A stretch of 64,000 nt of DNA from JAEUPI01 sp963814435 (GTDB lineage: Bacteria > Pseudomonadota > Gammaproteobacteria > Burkholderiales > Burkholderiaceae_C), in the NCBI GenBank assembly GCA_963814435.1, contig CAWFCV010000018.1, forward strand, positions 1 to 64,000, read 5' to 3'. A program made the position numbers and the translations under genes. The notes under the pieces are model-generated. The model was not told where the DNA came from and did not search any database. It saw only the letters and a program-made list of their open reading frames with translations. Below, piece after piece: positions 26,540-35,478 of the stretch (position 1 is its first letter; every line of letters starts with the position of its first letter).

Positions 26540-27492
26540 ATGGGCAAACAAGCGCAAACAGTCGGCATCATCGGCGCCGGGCTGATCGGCCGCGCGTGGG
26601 CCAAGGTGTTCGCGCGCGCCGGCTGGCAGGTGCAGGTCTGCGACCCGAGCGATGCGCAGCTCGAAGCTGCGCAGCGCAGATCGCGCAGTCGCTGCACGAA
26701 CTGCAGGCGCACGGGCTCGTCGACGACGCAGCCGCCGCGGCGCAGCGCGTGCAGGTGGTCGCCACGCTGGCCGACGCGGTGCGCCACGCCGACTGGGTGC
26801 AGGAAAGCCTGCCCGAGACGCTGGAGGTCAAGCGCAGCACCTTCGCCGCGCTCGACGCCGCAGCACCGCCTGGCTGCGTGCTGGCCTCGTCCACCTCGGC
26901 GATCGTCGCGTCGCAGTTCACGGCCGGCCTCGCCGGCCGCGCGCGCTGCCTCGTCGCCCACCCGGTCAATCCGCCGCATCTGGTGCCGGTGGTCGAGCTG
27001 TGCGGCGCGCCCTGGACCAGCGCCGAGACCAAGTCCCGAGCCGCTGCGGTGATGCGCGCGGTGGGCCAGGTGCCGATCGACGTGCAGCGCGAGATCGACG
27101 GCTTCGTCCTCAACCGGCTGCAGGTGGCGCTGCTGACCGAAGCGTTCCGCCTGGTGCAGGACGGCGTCGTCAGCCCGCAGGACCTGGACCAGACCATCGC
27201 CGACGGCCTGGGCCTGCGCTGGGCGTTCATGGGCCCGTTCGAGACCATCGAGCTCAATGCGCCGGGCGGCATTGCCGACTACTGTGAGCGCTATGTGCCC
27301 TGGTTCCGGCGCTACCTGGCCGACCTGCCGACGGCCCGGGTGTGGGACGACGAGCAGTGGCGCAAAGCCGCCGACGCATGGGGCAGCGCGCCCGATGCGG
27401 CCAAGGTCGCACGCAAGAGCCTGTGGCGCAACGAACGATTGGCGGCGCTGGCCGCACACAAGCGCGGGCGTAAGCCCTGGTCCGATGGCTGA
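26540..27492 (+). pseudogene. Lambda-crystallin-like 3-hydroxyacyl-CoA dehydrogenase family enzyme, one frameshift
   Basis: ATG 26540 follows AAGGGA. Rossmann start VGIIGAGLIGRAWAKVFARA (GxGxxG). Hallmarks of the CRYL1/L-gulonate 3-dehydrogenase branch follow: SSTSAIVASQF, LVAHPVNPPHLVPVVELC, DGFVLNRLQVAL and DGLGLRWAFMGPFETIELNA. About 317 residues. It oxidises a 3-hydroxy acid (free or CoA) to the 3-oxo form with NAD. The frame slips once near 26675 inside the first Rossmann half. The next gene encodes a BKACE enzyme that consumes 3-oxo acids, so the pair likely acts in sequence. Confidence 0.82.
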
Positions 27493-27512
27493 TTGACAAA
27501 AGGAGCAAGCCG

Positions 27513-28460
27513 ATGTCCACCCCCTCCAAGCCCAAGCGCCGCAAGGTGATGATCACCTGCGCCGTCACCGGCGCGATCCACACGCCGAGCATGTCGCCGC
27601 ACCTGCCGATCACCGCCGACGAGATCGCCGAGGCCGCGCTCGGGGCGCACGCGGCCGGCGCCGCGCTCGTGCACCTGCACGCGCGCGACCCGGTCAACGG
27701 CAAGCCCGACCAGCGGCCCGAGGCGTTCGCGCCGTTCCTCACGCGCATCCGAAAGGCGTGCGACGTGGTGATCAACATCACCACCGGCGGCGCGCCGACG
27801 ATGAGCGTCGAGGAGCGGCTGCAGCCGTGCGCCTACTTCAAGCCCGAGGTGGCGTCGCTGAACATGGGCTCGATGAACTTCGGCCTGTTCCCGATGCTGG
27901 CGCGCTTCAAGGAGTTCAAGTTCGACTGGGAGCGGCCCTACCTCGAGGGATCGGACGACCGCATCTTCAAGAACACGTTCCGCGACATCGACAACATCCT
28001 GACCACCTGCGCCGCCAACCACACGCGCTTCGAGATCGAGTGCTACGACATCGGCCACCTGTACACGCTGCGCCACTTCGCCGACCGCGGGCTGGTCAAG
28101 CCGCCGTTCTTCATCCAGTCGGTGTTCGGCATCCTGGGCGGCATCGGGCCGCACCCCGAGGACGTGGCGCACATGAAGCGCACCGCCGATCGCCTGTTCG
28201 GCGACCAGTATCTCTGGAGCGTGCTCGGCGCCGGGCGCAACCAGCTGCCGATCGCCACGCAGTCGGTGGCGATGGGCGGCAACGTGCGCGTGGGGCTGGA
28301 GGATTCGCTGTGGATCGGCCCCGGTCAACTCGCCGAAAGCAACGCGCAACAGGTGCGCGCGGCGCGGCAGATCATCGAAGGCCTCGGGCTCGAGGTGGCC
28401 AGCGCCGACGAGGCGCGCGAGATGCTGCAGCTCAAGGGTGGCAGCAACGTCAATTTCTAG
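27513..28460 (+). CDS. 3-keto-5-aminohexanoate cleavage (BKACE) family enzyme
   Basis: 315 residues, intact. Blocks diagnostic of BKACE enzymes: MITCAVTGAIHTPSMSPHLP, GAALVHLHARDP (zinc His pair), VVINITTGG, LNMGSMNFGLFP, FEIECYDIGHL and LEDSLWIGPGQLAESN. These Zn enzymes condense a beta-keto acid with acetyl-CoA to give acetoacetate plus a new acyl-CoA; known substrates include 3-keto-5-aminohexanoate and dehydrocarnitine. It lies 20 bases after the dehydrogenase and ends the catabolic operon. Confidence 0.92.
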   Translation: MSTPSKPKRRKVMITCAVTGAIHTPSMSPHLPITADEIAEAALGAHAAGAALVHLHARDPVNGKPDQRPEAFAPFLTRIRKACDVVINITTGGAPTMSVEERLQPCAYFKPEVASLNMGSMNFGLFPMLARFKEFKFDWERPYLEGSDDRIFKNTFRDIDNILTTCAANHTRFEIECYDIGHLYTLRHFADRGLVKPPFFIQSVFGILGGIGPHPEDVAHMKRTADRLFGDQYLWSVLGAGRNQLPIATQSVAMGGNVRVGLEDSLWIGPGQLAESNAQQVRAARQIIEGLGLEVASADEAREMLQLKGGSNVNF

Positions 28461-28536
28461 CCGGCTCGACCTTGGAGCGTTCGCCCGGCGGCCGGACGAA
28501 TGCGAGGGTCGCCGGGCCGCCGACCACCGGAACCGG

Positions 28537-29508
28537 CTACGCCTGGACCGGCAGATGCCGATGCAGGAATTCGAAACTGTCGCGCCAGCAGCGGATCGCC
28601 TGCTCGCGCCAGAACATCACGTGAAAGGCATGCGGTTCGCCGGGGTAGTAGTGCGCGCTGCAGGGCGACTCGAGCCGCAGCAGCGCGCGCTCGAGTCTTT
28701 GCGAATCGGCCGCCACCGGGTCGTCCAGCCCGGCGGCGATGAACAGCGGCGGCAGGTTCGACGGCGCCTGCATCGCCTCGACAATGCACAGCGGATCGGC
28801 CAGCGCATGCTCGTGACCCGGCTGGTCGGCCCACGGTCCAAGGTACGAACGCGCCGCGTCGGTGGCGATGCGCGCGGCCAGCGCCGAGACGCCGGCGCGC
28901 CGGTACCGCGCGGGCATGCTGGTCTGCAGGAAACCGCAGTACAGCAGCGCCGCCGCCGGTCGCGCGGCACGCTCGAACAGCGGCGCGGCAAACGGCTCCG
29001 GCCGGGCCGTGCAGCACGCCAGCACGACCGACAGCGCCAGATTCGCACCGGCCGACTCGCCGGCCAGCCCGATGCGCTGGCTGTCACCGTCGTACTCACC
29101 CACATGGTCCACCGCCCACAGCCAGGCGGCGCAGGCGTCTTCGATGGCGGCCGGAAACGGACATGCCGGCGCCAGCCGGTAGTCGACATTGCACACGAGG
29201 TAGCCCTGCGAGGCATAGGCCGCCGCCAGCGCCCGGTGCGTGCGCTTGGATCCGATCGCGAACGCACCGCCGTGCAGATAGATCAGCACCGGATGCGGCC
29301 CAGGGCGCAACGGTTGCAGGATGTCCAGCCGCAGCGTCTGGCCGCCATGGTGGGCGTATGGCAGATCCTCGATCAGCCGGCTGGCGGCCCTGCGCTGCTT
29401 CATGCGCGGCATCAAGTCGGCCAGGCCGGCCACGGCGTGCAAGCCCGCATCCAGCGCGATCCGGCGGATCGACTGTCGGGCGGTGATCATGTCCAGCCAG
29501 CGGCGCAC
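28537..29508 (-). CDS. Alpha/beta hydrolase, HSL-like carboxylesterase
   Basis: 323 residues. Oxyanion motif YLHGGAFAIGSKRTH, the NVDYRLAP block, nucleophile elbow GLAGESAGANLAL, acid in IAAGLDDPVAADS and His in GEPHAFHVMFW. This is the hormone-sensitive-lipase family pattern of short-chain esterases. No export signal. A later ATG six codons in is possible. Convergent with the BKACE gene; substrate unknown. Confidence 0.88.
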   Translation of the reverse strand: MRRWLDMITARQSIRRIALDAGLHAVAGLADLMPRMKQRRAASRLIEDLPYAHHGGQTLRLDILQPLRPGPHPVLIYLHGGAFAIGSKRTHRALAAAYASQGYLVCNVDYRLAPACPFPAAIEDACAAWLWAVDHVGEYDGDSQRIGLAGESAGANLALSVVLACCTARPEPFAAPLFERAARPAAALLYCGFLQTSMPARYRRAGVSALAARIATDAARSYLGPWADQPGHEHALADPLCIVEAMQAPSNLPPLFIAAGLDDPVAADSQRLERALLRLESPCSAHYYPGEPHAFHVMFWREQAIRCWRDSFEFLHRHLPVQA

Positions 29509-29665
29509 GAGTCCTCTGCGATGGTCTTGTCGGTGTGCGGGAGCAGCGGTGCGAGTGGGCGGCAGCTCAACAAATCAGGCCTTCGGCGCGAACCGCACGC
29601 TTATGATGGGTTCCGGGGCCGCAACGGGACAACGCGCGCCCCTCCACTGCGAAGGAGCGCAAGCC

Positions 29666-29890
29666 ATGGCCAAGAAGAATGCCGATTCCGGCGTCTACCG
29701 CGTCACAGAGATCATCGGCACCAGCACGGTGTCGTGGGAAGCCGCTGCGAAGAACGCGGTCGAGACCGCGGCGAAGTCGCTGCGCGATCTTCGCGTCGCC
29801 GAGATCAGCAAGCTCGACATGAAGATCGAGGGCGGCAAGGTGGTGGCCTATCGCGCCCGCGTATCGCTGTCGTTCAAGTACGACGGCTGA
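29666..29890 (+). CDS. Dodecin family flavin-binding protein
   Basis: 74 residues from MAKKNADSGVYRV, with GAAGGAG in good position. The sequence VTEIIGTSTVSWEAAAKNAV, then ETAAKSLRDLRVAEISKLDM and VAYRARVSLSFKYDG, is a standard dodecin. The family forms hollow dodecamers that store riboflavin or FMN, stacking the isoalloxazine on the conserved Trp (Trp24 here). Single-gene unit between two leftward genes. Confidence 0.95.
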   Translation: MAKKNADSGVYRVTEIIGTSTVSWEAAAKNAVETAAKSLRDLRVAEISKLDMKIEGGKVVAYRARVSLSFKYDG

Positions 29891-29905
29891 GGCCACGGCG
29901 GCCGG

Positions 29906-30479
29906 CTACTTGCCCCGGTAGCCGGCCAGGTAGTGGGCCAGGTTGGCCAGGTCGGCATCGCTCAGGCCGTACAACGAGGCCGACATGATGGTGTCGCGCC
30001 CCGGGCCCGGTTGATCGCGAAACTGCTTCATGGCCTGCAGCAGATAGGCCTCGTCCTGCCCGGCCAGCCGCGGCACCTGCTGCTGCCCGACGTAGTCGCT
30101 CAAGTGGCAGGTGCCGCACAACGCCTTGCGCGCCAGATCGGCACCCAGGCGCTGCTTGTCGGCCTGCGCCGTCACCGGCCTCGGCGTGAAGGGCTGCGCG
30201 GCGAAGTAGCGCGCCAGCTCGATGATCTGCTCGTCGGTCATGCGCTCCATCGCGGCCTTCATCACCGGAATGTCGCGCAGGCCCTCGCGCACCAGCACCA
30301 GCTGGTTCTCGATGAACACCTTGGGCTGGCCGGCCAGCGACGGCATCAGCGCGATCGTCGCGTTGCCGCCCGGCCCATGGCACGCGGCGCACAGCGCCAG
30401 CGTTTCGGCGCTGCGGCTGCGGCCTGCACGGCGCGCCGCGAGCAGACAGCCCCAGGGCTCGCCGCCGCGCGCGCGCCAC
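29906..30479 (-). pseudogene. Diheme c-type cytochrome (c4-like), frameshifted near the N-terminus
   Basis: Two heme domains: CAACH in LALCAACHGPGGNATIAL, and CGTCH in ALCGTCHLSDYVGQQQVP. The first is followed by MPSLAGQPKVFIENQLVL, the second by LAGQDEAYLLQAMKQFRDQ, each with a likely axial Met. A GTG at 30479, three bases past the dehydrogenase stop, gives the plausible start ARARRRALGL-, but one or two indels lie in the signal peptide (30410-30470). It directly follows the PQQ-type dehydrogenase gene and is its probable electron acceptor. Confidence 0.78.
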
Positions 30480-30481
30480 GC

Positions 30482-31711
30482 TCAACGGGCATAGCTGATG
30501 CGGTAGATCGCGCCGAGCTGCTCGTCGGTGACCAGCAGCGAGCCGTCGGGCAGTTGCAGCATGTAGGTCGGCCGGCCCGAGAAGCTGTCGTTGCTCTCGT
30601 TGAGCAGGCCGGTCATGAACGGCGTGATCTTCGCGTTGCTGCCGTCGGCGCCGGCGCGCACGGTGACCACGTCGTAGCCGAACTTCTTGGTGCGGTTCCA
30701 CGAACCCTTGCGCGCGACGAACAGCACGTTGCTGTACTCGGCCGGGAACATGTTGCCGGTGTAGAAGTGCGCGCCCATCACGGCGGCGTGCGGGCCCATC
30801 GTCTGCACCGGCAGCGTGACGCCGTCGCACGGGTTGGCCTTCTTGAAGTCCTTGTCGGGCACACCACCGGCGTGGCAGTACGGGAAGCCGAAGTACGCGC
30901 CGGTGCGCGGCATGCGGTTCAGCTCGTCTTCGGGTGCGTCGTCGCCCATCCAGTCGCGGCCATGGTCGGTGAACCACATCTCCTTGGTCACCGGGTGCCA
31001 GGCGAAGCCCTGCGTGTTGCGCACGCCGCGCGCGATCACCTCCATGCCCGAGCCGTCGGCGTTGTAGCGGCGGATCTGCGCGTACTCCTCGCCGGGCACG
31101 CAGATGTTGCACGGCGCGCCGAACGGCACGTACAGCTTGCCGTCCGGGCCGAACGCGATGTACTTCCAGTTGTGGTGCTGCTCCTTCGGCAGCTTGAACG
31201 CGGCCGTCATGTCCACCGGCTGCACGCCCGGGTTGCGCTCGATGCCGTCGAAGCGCAGCACCTTGTCGATCGCCATCACGTACAGTGAGCCGTCCTTGAA
31301 CGCCACGCCCGAGGGCTGCACCAGCTTGTCGACGACGACGCGGCTGGTGCGCTGCCCGCCGCTGTCGGTGACCTCGTAGACGCGGCCGATCGCACGCGTG
31401 CCGATGTAGATCTTGCCGCCCTCGCCGCGCGCCATCGCGCGGGCACCGGGCATGCCGGTGGCCCAGACCTCGGCCTTGAACCCCGGCGGCAACTTGATGC
31501 CGGCCAGCGGAAGTTCGCTGGCCGGGGTGGCCGTCATCTTGCCGGCGTGGGGCGCGAGCGGTGAACTCGCCTGGTCGGCCGTGCGGCCCTGCTGCCACGC
31601 CGGAGGCGGCGCGGCCGCCGCTGCGGCGGCGGGTGCGGCCGGCGGCGGAGACATCGACTGGCACGCCGCCAGCGACAGCAGCGACGCTGCAAGCAAGGTT
31701 CTGACGATCAT
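30482..31711 (-). CDS. PQQ-dependent sugar/sorbosone dehydrogenase family lipoprotein
   Basis: 409 residues. ATG 31711 follows GGAGACACC. Lipobox LLSLAACQS, then an Ala/Pro-rich linker, then a six-bladed propeller of the soluble glucose/sorbosone dehydrogenase type: GIKLPPGFKAEVWATG, GVAFKDGSLYVMAIDKVLRF, HHNWKYIAFGPDGKLYVPFG, IARGVRNTQGFAWHPVTKEM, FTDHGRDWMGDDAPEDELN and LPDGSLLVTDEQLGAIYRIS. Such proteins oxidise aldoses or related alcohols in the periplasm with PQQ. Extra Cys pairs (CNIC, CHAGG, PCDG) may form disulfides. Next gene downstream is a diheme cytochrome. Confidence 0.88.
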   Translation of the reverse strand: MIVRTLLAASLLSLAACQSMSPPPAAPAAAAAAAPPPAWQQGRTADQASSPLAPHAGKMTATPASELPLAGIKLPPGFKAEVWATGMPGARAMARGEGGKIYIGTRAIGRVYEVTDSGGQRTSRVVVDKLVQPSGVAFKDGSLYVMAIDKVLRFDGIERNPGVQPVDMTAAFKLPKEQHHNWKYIAFGPDGKLYVPFGAPCNICVPGEEYAQIRRYNADGSGMEVIARGVRNTQGFAWHPVTKEMWFTDHGRDWMGDDAPEDELNRMPRTGAYFGFPYCHAGGVPDKDFKKANPCDGVTLPVQTMGPHAAVMGAHFYTGNMFPAEYSNVLFVARKGSWNRTKKFGYDVVTVRAGADGSNAKITPFMTGLLNESNDSFSGRPTYMLQLPDGSLLVTDEQLGAIYRISYAR

Positions 31712-31929
31712 GGTGTCTCCTTCGTGGTTGAACGTCTGGCGATTCCGCGCGCCCGCGCTAGCGGCCGTGCGAACGCGACGACCGGTACTGCACCGTGGCC
31801 TGCCAGGTGTCGGTCGTGACGCACGATGATCGACGGGGTGCGGCGGGCGCGTCAAGGCTGAAGTCACCTAGCGGCGTGCCGCGCTGCGCGCGGCATACTC
31901 GGCGCCAAACACACCCCTCACCCAAGACG

Positions 31930-33210
31930 ATGAACCTGCCGGCCGTCGCCAGCGCAGCCGACCGCATGATCCGGGCGCAGCCGCTGCGTGTCGATGGCGC
32001 GCGGCTGTGGCAATCGCTGATGGAGCTGGCGCAGATCGGCGCCACGCCGAAAGGCGGCGTGTGCCGGCTCGCGCTCACCGACCTCGACCGCCAGGCCCGC
32101 GACCGCTTCGTGCAGTGGGCCCGTGCGGCCGGCTGCAGCGTGCGCATCGACGCCATCGGCAACATCTTCGCGCGACGCGCCGGCCGCCGCAACAACCTGC
32201 CGCCGGTGATGACCGGCAGCCACCTCGACACCCAGCCCACCGGCGGCAAGTTCGACGGCAACTATGGCGTGCTGGCCGGTCTGGAGGTGGTGCGCTGCCT
32301 CAACGACGCGCACCTGACCACCGACGCGCCGATCGAGGTCGCGGTGTGGACCAACGAAGAGGGCTCGCGCTTCGTGCCGGTGATGATGGGCTCGGGCGTG
32401 TTCGCCGGGGCGTTCTCGCTCGAACGCGCGCTGGGGCAGCTGGACACGCAAGGCTGCAGCGTGGCGCAGGCGCTGCAGGACATCGGCTATGCCGGCGAAA
32501 CCGTGCCCGCGGTGCCGCCGCGCGCGTACTTCGAGGCGCACATCGAGCAGGGCCCGGTGCTGGAGGCCCATCGCTGCACGATCGGCGCCGTGCAGGGTGC
32601 GCTCGGACAACGCTGGTACGACCTGCTCGTCTCGGGCAGCGAGGCCCATGCCGGCCCGACGCCGATGGACCGGCGGCACGACGCGCTGCTCGCCGCGAGC
32701 GAGCTGACGCTGGCGGTGAACCGCATCGCGATCGAGCACGCACCGCATGCGCGCGGCACCGTCGGCTATCTGGACGTGTTCCCCAACTCACGCAACGTGA
32801 TTCCGGGGCGGGTGCGTCTGTCGGCCGACCTGCGCGCCGCCGACGCCGCCACGTTGCTCGCGATGGACGCGGCGTTGCGCCGCGCCTGCGCCGAGGTGGC
32901 GACCGCGCGCGCGGTGTCGGTCGACATCCAGCCGGTGGTGTACTTCGCGCCGCAGCCGTTTGCGCCCGAGCTGGTCGCCACGGTGCGCGCCGCGGCGCTG
33001 GCGCTGGGCCACACCACCATGGACGTCGTCAGCGGCGCCGGCCACGACGCGGTGTACCTGGCACGCGTCGCGCCGACCGCGATGATCTTCGTGCCCTGCG
33101 CGGGAGGCATCAGCCACAACGAGATCGAAGCCGCCGAGCCGGCGCACCTGGAGGCCGGCTGCAACGTGCTGCTGCGCGCGATGCTGGATTGCGCCGGCGT
33201 GGTGGATTGA
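31930..33210 (+). CDS. M20 family amidase/hydantoinase-type Zn hydrolase
   Basis: 426 residues. Metal-site blocks MTGSHLDTQPTGGKFDGNYG, TNEEGSRFVPVMMGSGVFAG, YFEAHIEQGPVLEA and the late GAGHDAVYLARVAPTAMIFV with GISHNE fit N-carbamoyl-L-amino-acid hydrolase / allantoate amidohydrolase (HyuC/AllC). The dimerisation insert SGSEAHAGPTPMDRRHDALL is present. Cytosolic. The ATG at 31930 was chosen by family length. Substrate is likely a ureido or carbamoyl acid. Divergent from the PQQ dehydrogenase. Confidence 0.9.
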   Translation: MNLPAVASAADRMIRAQPLRVDGARLWQSLMELAQIGATPKGGVCRLALTDLDRQARDRFVQWARAAGCSVRIDAIGNIFARRAGRRNNLPPVMTGSHLDTQPTGGKFDGNYGVLAGLEVVRCLNDAHLTTDAPIEVAVWTNEEGSRFVPVMMGSGVFAGAFSLERALGQLDTQGCSVAQALQDIGYAGETVPAVPPRAYFEAHIEQGPVLEAHRCTIGAVQGALGQRWYDLLVSGSEAHAGPTPMDRRHDALLAASELTLAVNRIAIEHAPHARGTVGYLDVFPNSRNVIPGRVRLSADLRAADAATLLAMDAALRRACAEVATARAVSVDIQPVVYFAPQPFAPELVATVRAAALALGHTTMDVVSGAGHDAVYLARVAPTAMIFVPCAGGISHNEIEAAEPAHLEAGCNVLLRAMLDCAGVVD

Positions 33211-33214
33211 GGCG

Positions 33215-34423
33215 TCAGCCGAGCCACTGGCGCAGCTGCGCGTACACCTCGGCGCGGCTCAGCAGGTCGAGATGGTTCATGCCGTAGCCGATCCACTGGC
33301 GCTCGGCGGCGAACGCCAGCGTGCGTGCCGCGTCGCGGTGTCGGCCCAGCGCGCTGTCCAGCGGCACCAGGCCATCGCCCAGCAACCGCTCCTTCAGATC
33401 GCCGCCCTGCGCGCCCAGACTCGCTGCCAGCGCGAAGCAGCGCACCGACTCGGGCAGCGGCAACGGCTGGCGCCGGTCGGCGCCGCGCGCGAACCGGTCG
33501 CGCCCGACCCAGTCCTCATCGAGCAGGTTGCCGTGGCGCAGGTCGGTGATGCCGGCGCTGCGCACCTTGCCCAGGCGCGCGAACGGCGCGGCGTACGGCG
33601 TGGCGCCGAGCACGATGTCGACCCAGTGGCCGGCGCGCTCGAGCGGCGCGCCGTGGTGTGGTGTGCCCAGGCACAGCAGGTCGTCGACGCGCGACGGCCA
33701 GCGTTGCCCGGCCTGCGCGCCGTAGTGCAGCGCGCTGCGCGCGAGCAGGCCGCCCATGCTGTGGCCGAGCAGCACCAGGCGTTGCAGCGGCTGCGGCCAT
33801 TGGTCGACCAGCCGATCGAGCAGGCCGGCCAGCGCGTGACCGTTGATCGAGACGTGCAGCCCGCTGTTGTAGTGCAGGTAGACCGGCGTGAAGCCCAGGT
33901 CGCGCGCCAGCGCGGCGCCGTGGTCGTGGCCCTCGCGGGTCCACTGGCGGTCGCCCATGCAAAGACCGTGCAGCAGCACCAGCAGCTGCCCGCTCGCCTT
34001 CGGCAGGCGTTCGGCCAGCGCGGTGCGCTCCAGCGTCAACGCGCGGCCCTCGTGGCGAATCGTCATCGCGGTGGCCAGCGGGTTGGCGCTGGCTGCAAGG
34101 TAGTCACCGAGCACGCCGTTCAACGCCGCCACGATGGCTTCACGCTCGGGGCTGCTGTCGTCCTGCGCCAAGGCGGGGGCCAGCAATCCCAGCAGCGCGT
34201 CGATACTGCCGCCGACGACCCGGGTGACGCCGCGGATGGTCTGGTAGACGAGCCCGCTGATGCCGCCGGTGCGCCCGTCCAACTTTGGCGTGCCCAGGCC
34301 GGGAATGCGCGCGATGCGTTCGTGCATCGCCTCCACCAGATCGGCCAGGCCCGCGGTGGCATCGGTCGCCAGGCGCACGGCCCCGCGCAAGTCGGATGAT
34401 TGAAGCGGTGCGCGTCGGGTCAT
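33215..34423 (-). CDS. Alpha/beta hydrolase (PGAP1/lipase-like)
   Basis: About 402 residues from MTRRAPLQSSDLRGAVRLA. N-terminal ~150 residues are helical, then VLLHGLCMGDRQWTREGHDH, LHYNSGLHVSINGHALAGLL and the elbow LVLLGHSMGGLLARSA. LLCLGTPHHGAPLERAG is typical of PGAP1-like lipases. His is in YGMNHLDLLSRAEVY near the end. No export signal. Convergent with the M20 gene, four bases between stops. Confidence 0.85.
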   Translation of the reverse strand: MTRRAPLQSSDLRGAVRLATDATAGLADLVEAMHERIARIPGLGTPKLDGRTGGISGLVYQTIRGVTRVVGGSIDALLGLLAPALAQDDSSPEREAIVAALNGVLGDYLAASANPLATAMTIRHEGRALTLERTALAERLPKASGQLLVLLHGLCMGDRQWTREGHDHGAALARDLGFTPVYLHYNSGLHVSINGHALAGLLDRLVDQWPQPLQRLVLLGHSMGGLLARSALHYGAQAGQRWPSRVDDLLCLGTPHHGAPLERAGHWVDIVLGATPYAAPFARLGKVRSAGITDLRHGNLLDEDWVGRDRFARGADRRQPLPLPESVRCFALAASLGAQGGDLKERLLGDGLVPLDSALGRHRDAARTLAFAAERQWIGYGMNHLDLLSRAEVYAQLRQWLG

Positions 34424-34568
34424 CGTGAAGCGCGAGCTTACTTCAGCGACAGAACCCCGAGGATCATGCTTGCTGGCGTATGGTGCAAGTGCCGGTGTTG
34501 CCCCGGGATGCCCTGCTGCGTTGGGGGCTGGTGCGGCTTCGTGCTGATTTCGGGGATGTCCCAGTGAT

Positions 34569-35243
34569 TCAGAGAATGCCCAGCCGCCTGAACACATCGC
34601 CCAGCAGCTCACCTCGCCGCAACGCGTCGCGCGACTGGTTCTCGCCGGAGACCTTGTCGATCGCGCGCCGAACAACCTCGCGTTCGTGTTCACGCGGGAT
34701 CACGACCACGCCATCGACGTCGCCGAACAGCAGATCACCCGGCCGCACGCCGACGCCGGCGCACAACACCGGCACGTCGCGCTCGACCATGCGCGCGCGG
34801 CCCTTGGTGTCGAGCGGGCCGATGCCGCCGGCGAACACCGGGAACCGCATCGCGCGGATCTGTTTGACGTCGCGCACCAGCCCGTCGGTGACGCAGCCGC
34901 TGGCGCCGCGCGCGACGCAGGCGGTGGACAGCAACTCGCCCCACGGGGCGATGCGGTCGGTCGGGCCGTCGCAGGCCAGCAGCACCACGTCGTGCGGTTG
35001 CAAATCGTCGACCAGCGCGATCTCCACTTCGTAAGGGTTCTCGCCCGTGCGGTGCTCGTACACCGGCATGTACAGGCCGGTGCGCGCGCGGCCGATCAGT
35101 CGCAGCGAGTCGTCCAGCGGGCGCACGAACGGCTTCATCGCCTGCTGCATCAGACCGAGGCTGTCGAGCACATCGGACAGCACGGCGGCATTCAGGCTCT
35201 GCAATGTGTCGAGGTCGAGGGTGGTCATCGGCGTGGAGTTCAT
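34569..35243 (-). CDS. RraA / HMG aldolase family protein
   Basis: About 224 residues. SDVLDSLGL, LACDGPTDRIAPWGELLSTA, GASGCVTDGLVRDVKQIRAM (the DGxxRD pyruvate/metal site) and GVGVRPGDLLFGDVDGVVVIP define the family. Members with this full site are aldolases on 4-hydroxy-4-methyl-2-oxoglutarate-type substrates; the name RraA comes from RNase E inhibitors, which is less likely here. MTTLD at 35228 is an alternative start. No clear ribosome site. Confidence 0.88.
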   Translation of the reverse strand: MNSTPMTTLDLDTLQSLNAAVLSDVLDSLGLMQQAMKPFVRPLDDSLRLIGRARTGLYMPVYEHRTGENPYEVEIALVDDLQPHDVVLLACDGPTDRIAPWGELLSTACVARGASGCVTDGLVRDVKQIRAMRFPVFAGGIGPLDTKGRARMVERDVPVLCAGVGVRPGDLLFGDVDGVVVIPREHEREVVRRAIDKVSGENQSRDALRRGELLGDVFRRLGIL

Positions 35244-35478
35244 TACCGCGCGCGGGCGTGGGCCGGCACCGTACCACGCGGCTCGATGCGGCGTCAAAGC
35301 GGCGCGCCGGCGAGCCGCCACTTGAAATCGCCGAACGTGGCATCACGTCGGTGGCTTGCCGGGGCCCGGGCGGACCTGCCCGAACGACCAGGTTGGGTCT
35401 GCCCGATCGGCCGATGCGCCACCGCGCGATCGCGCTCACGATGGGTCCATCGTTGATCACGGCACGAAAGGCCCGACC

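Noticed and set aside
34569..35243. RraA as an RNase E inhibitor
   Set aside because: The complete DGxxRD aldolase site and metabolic neighbours favour the aldolase branch; the name is kept only for the family.
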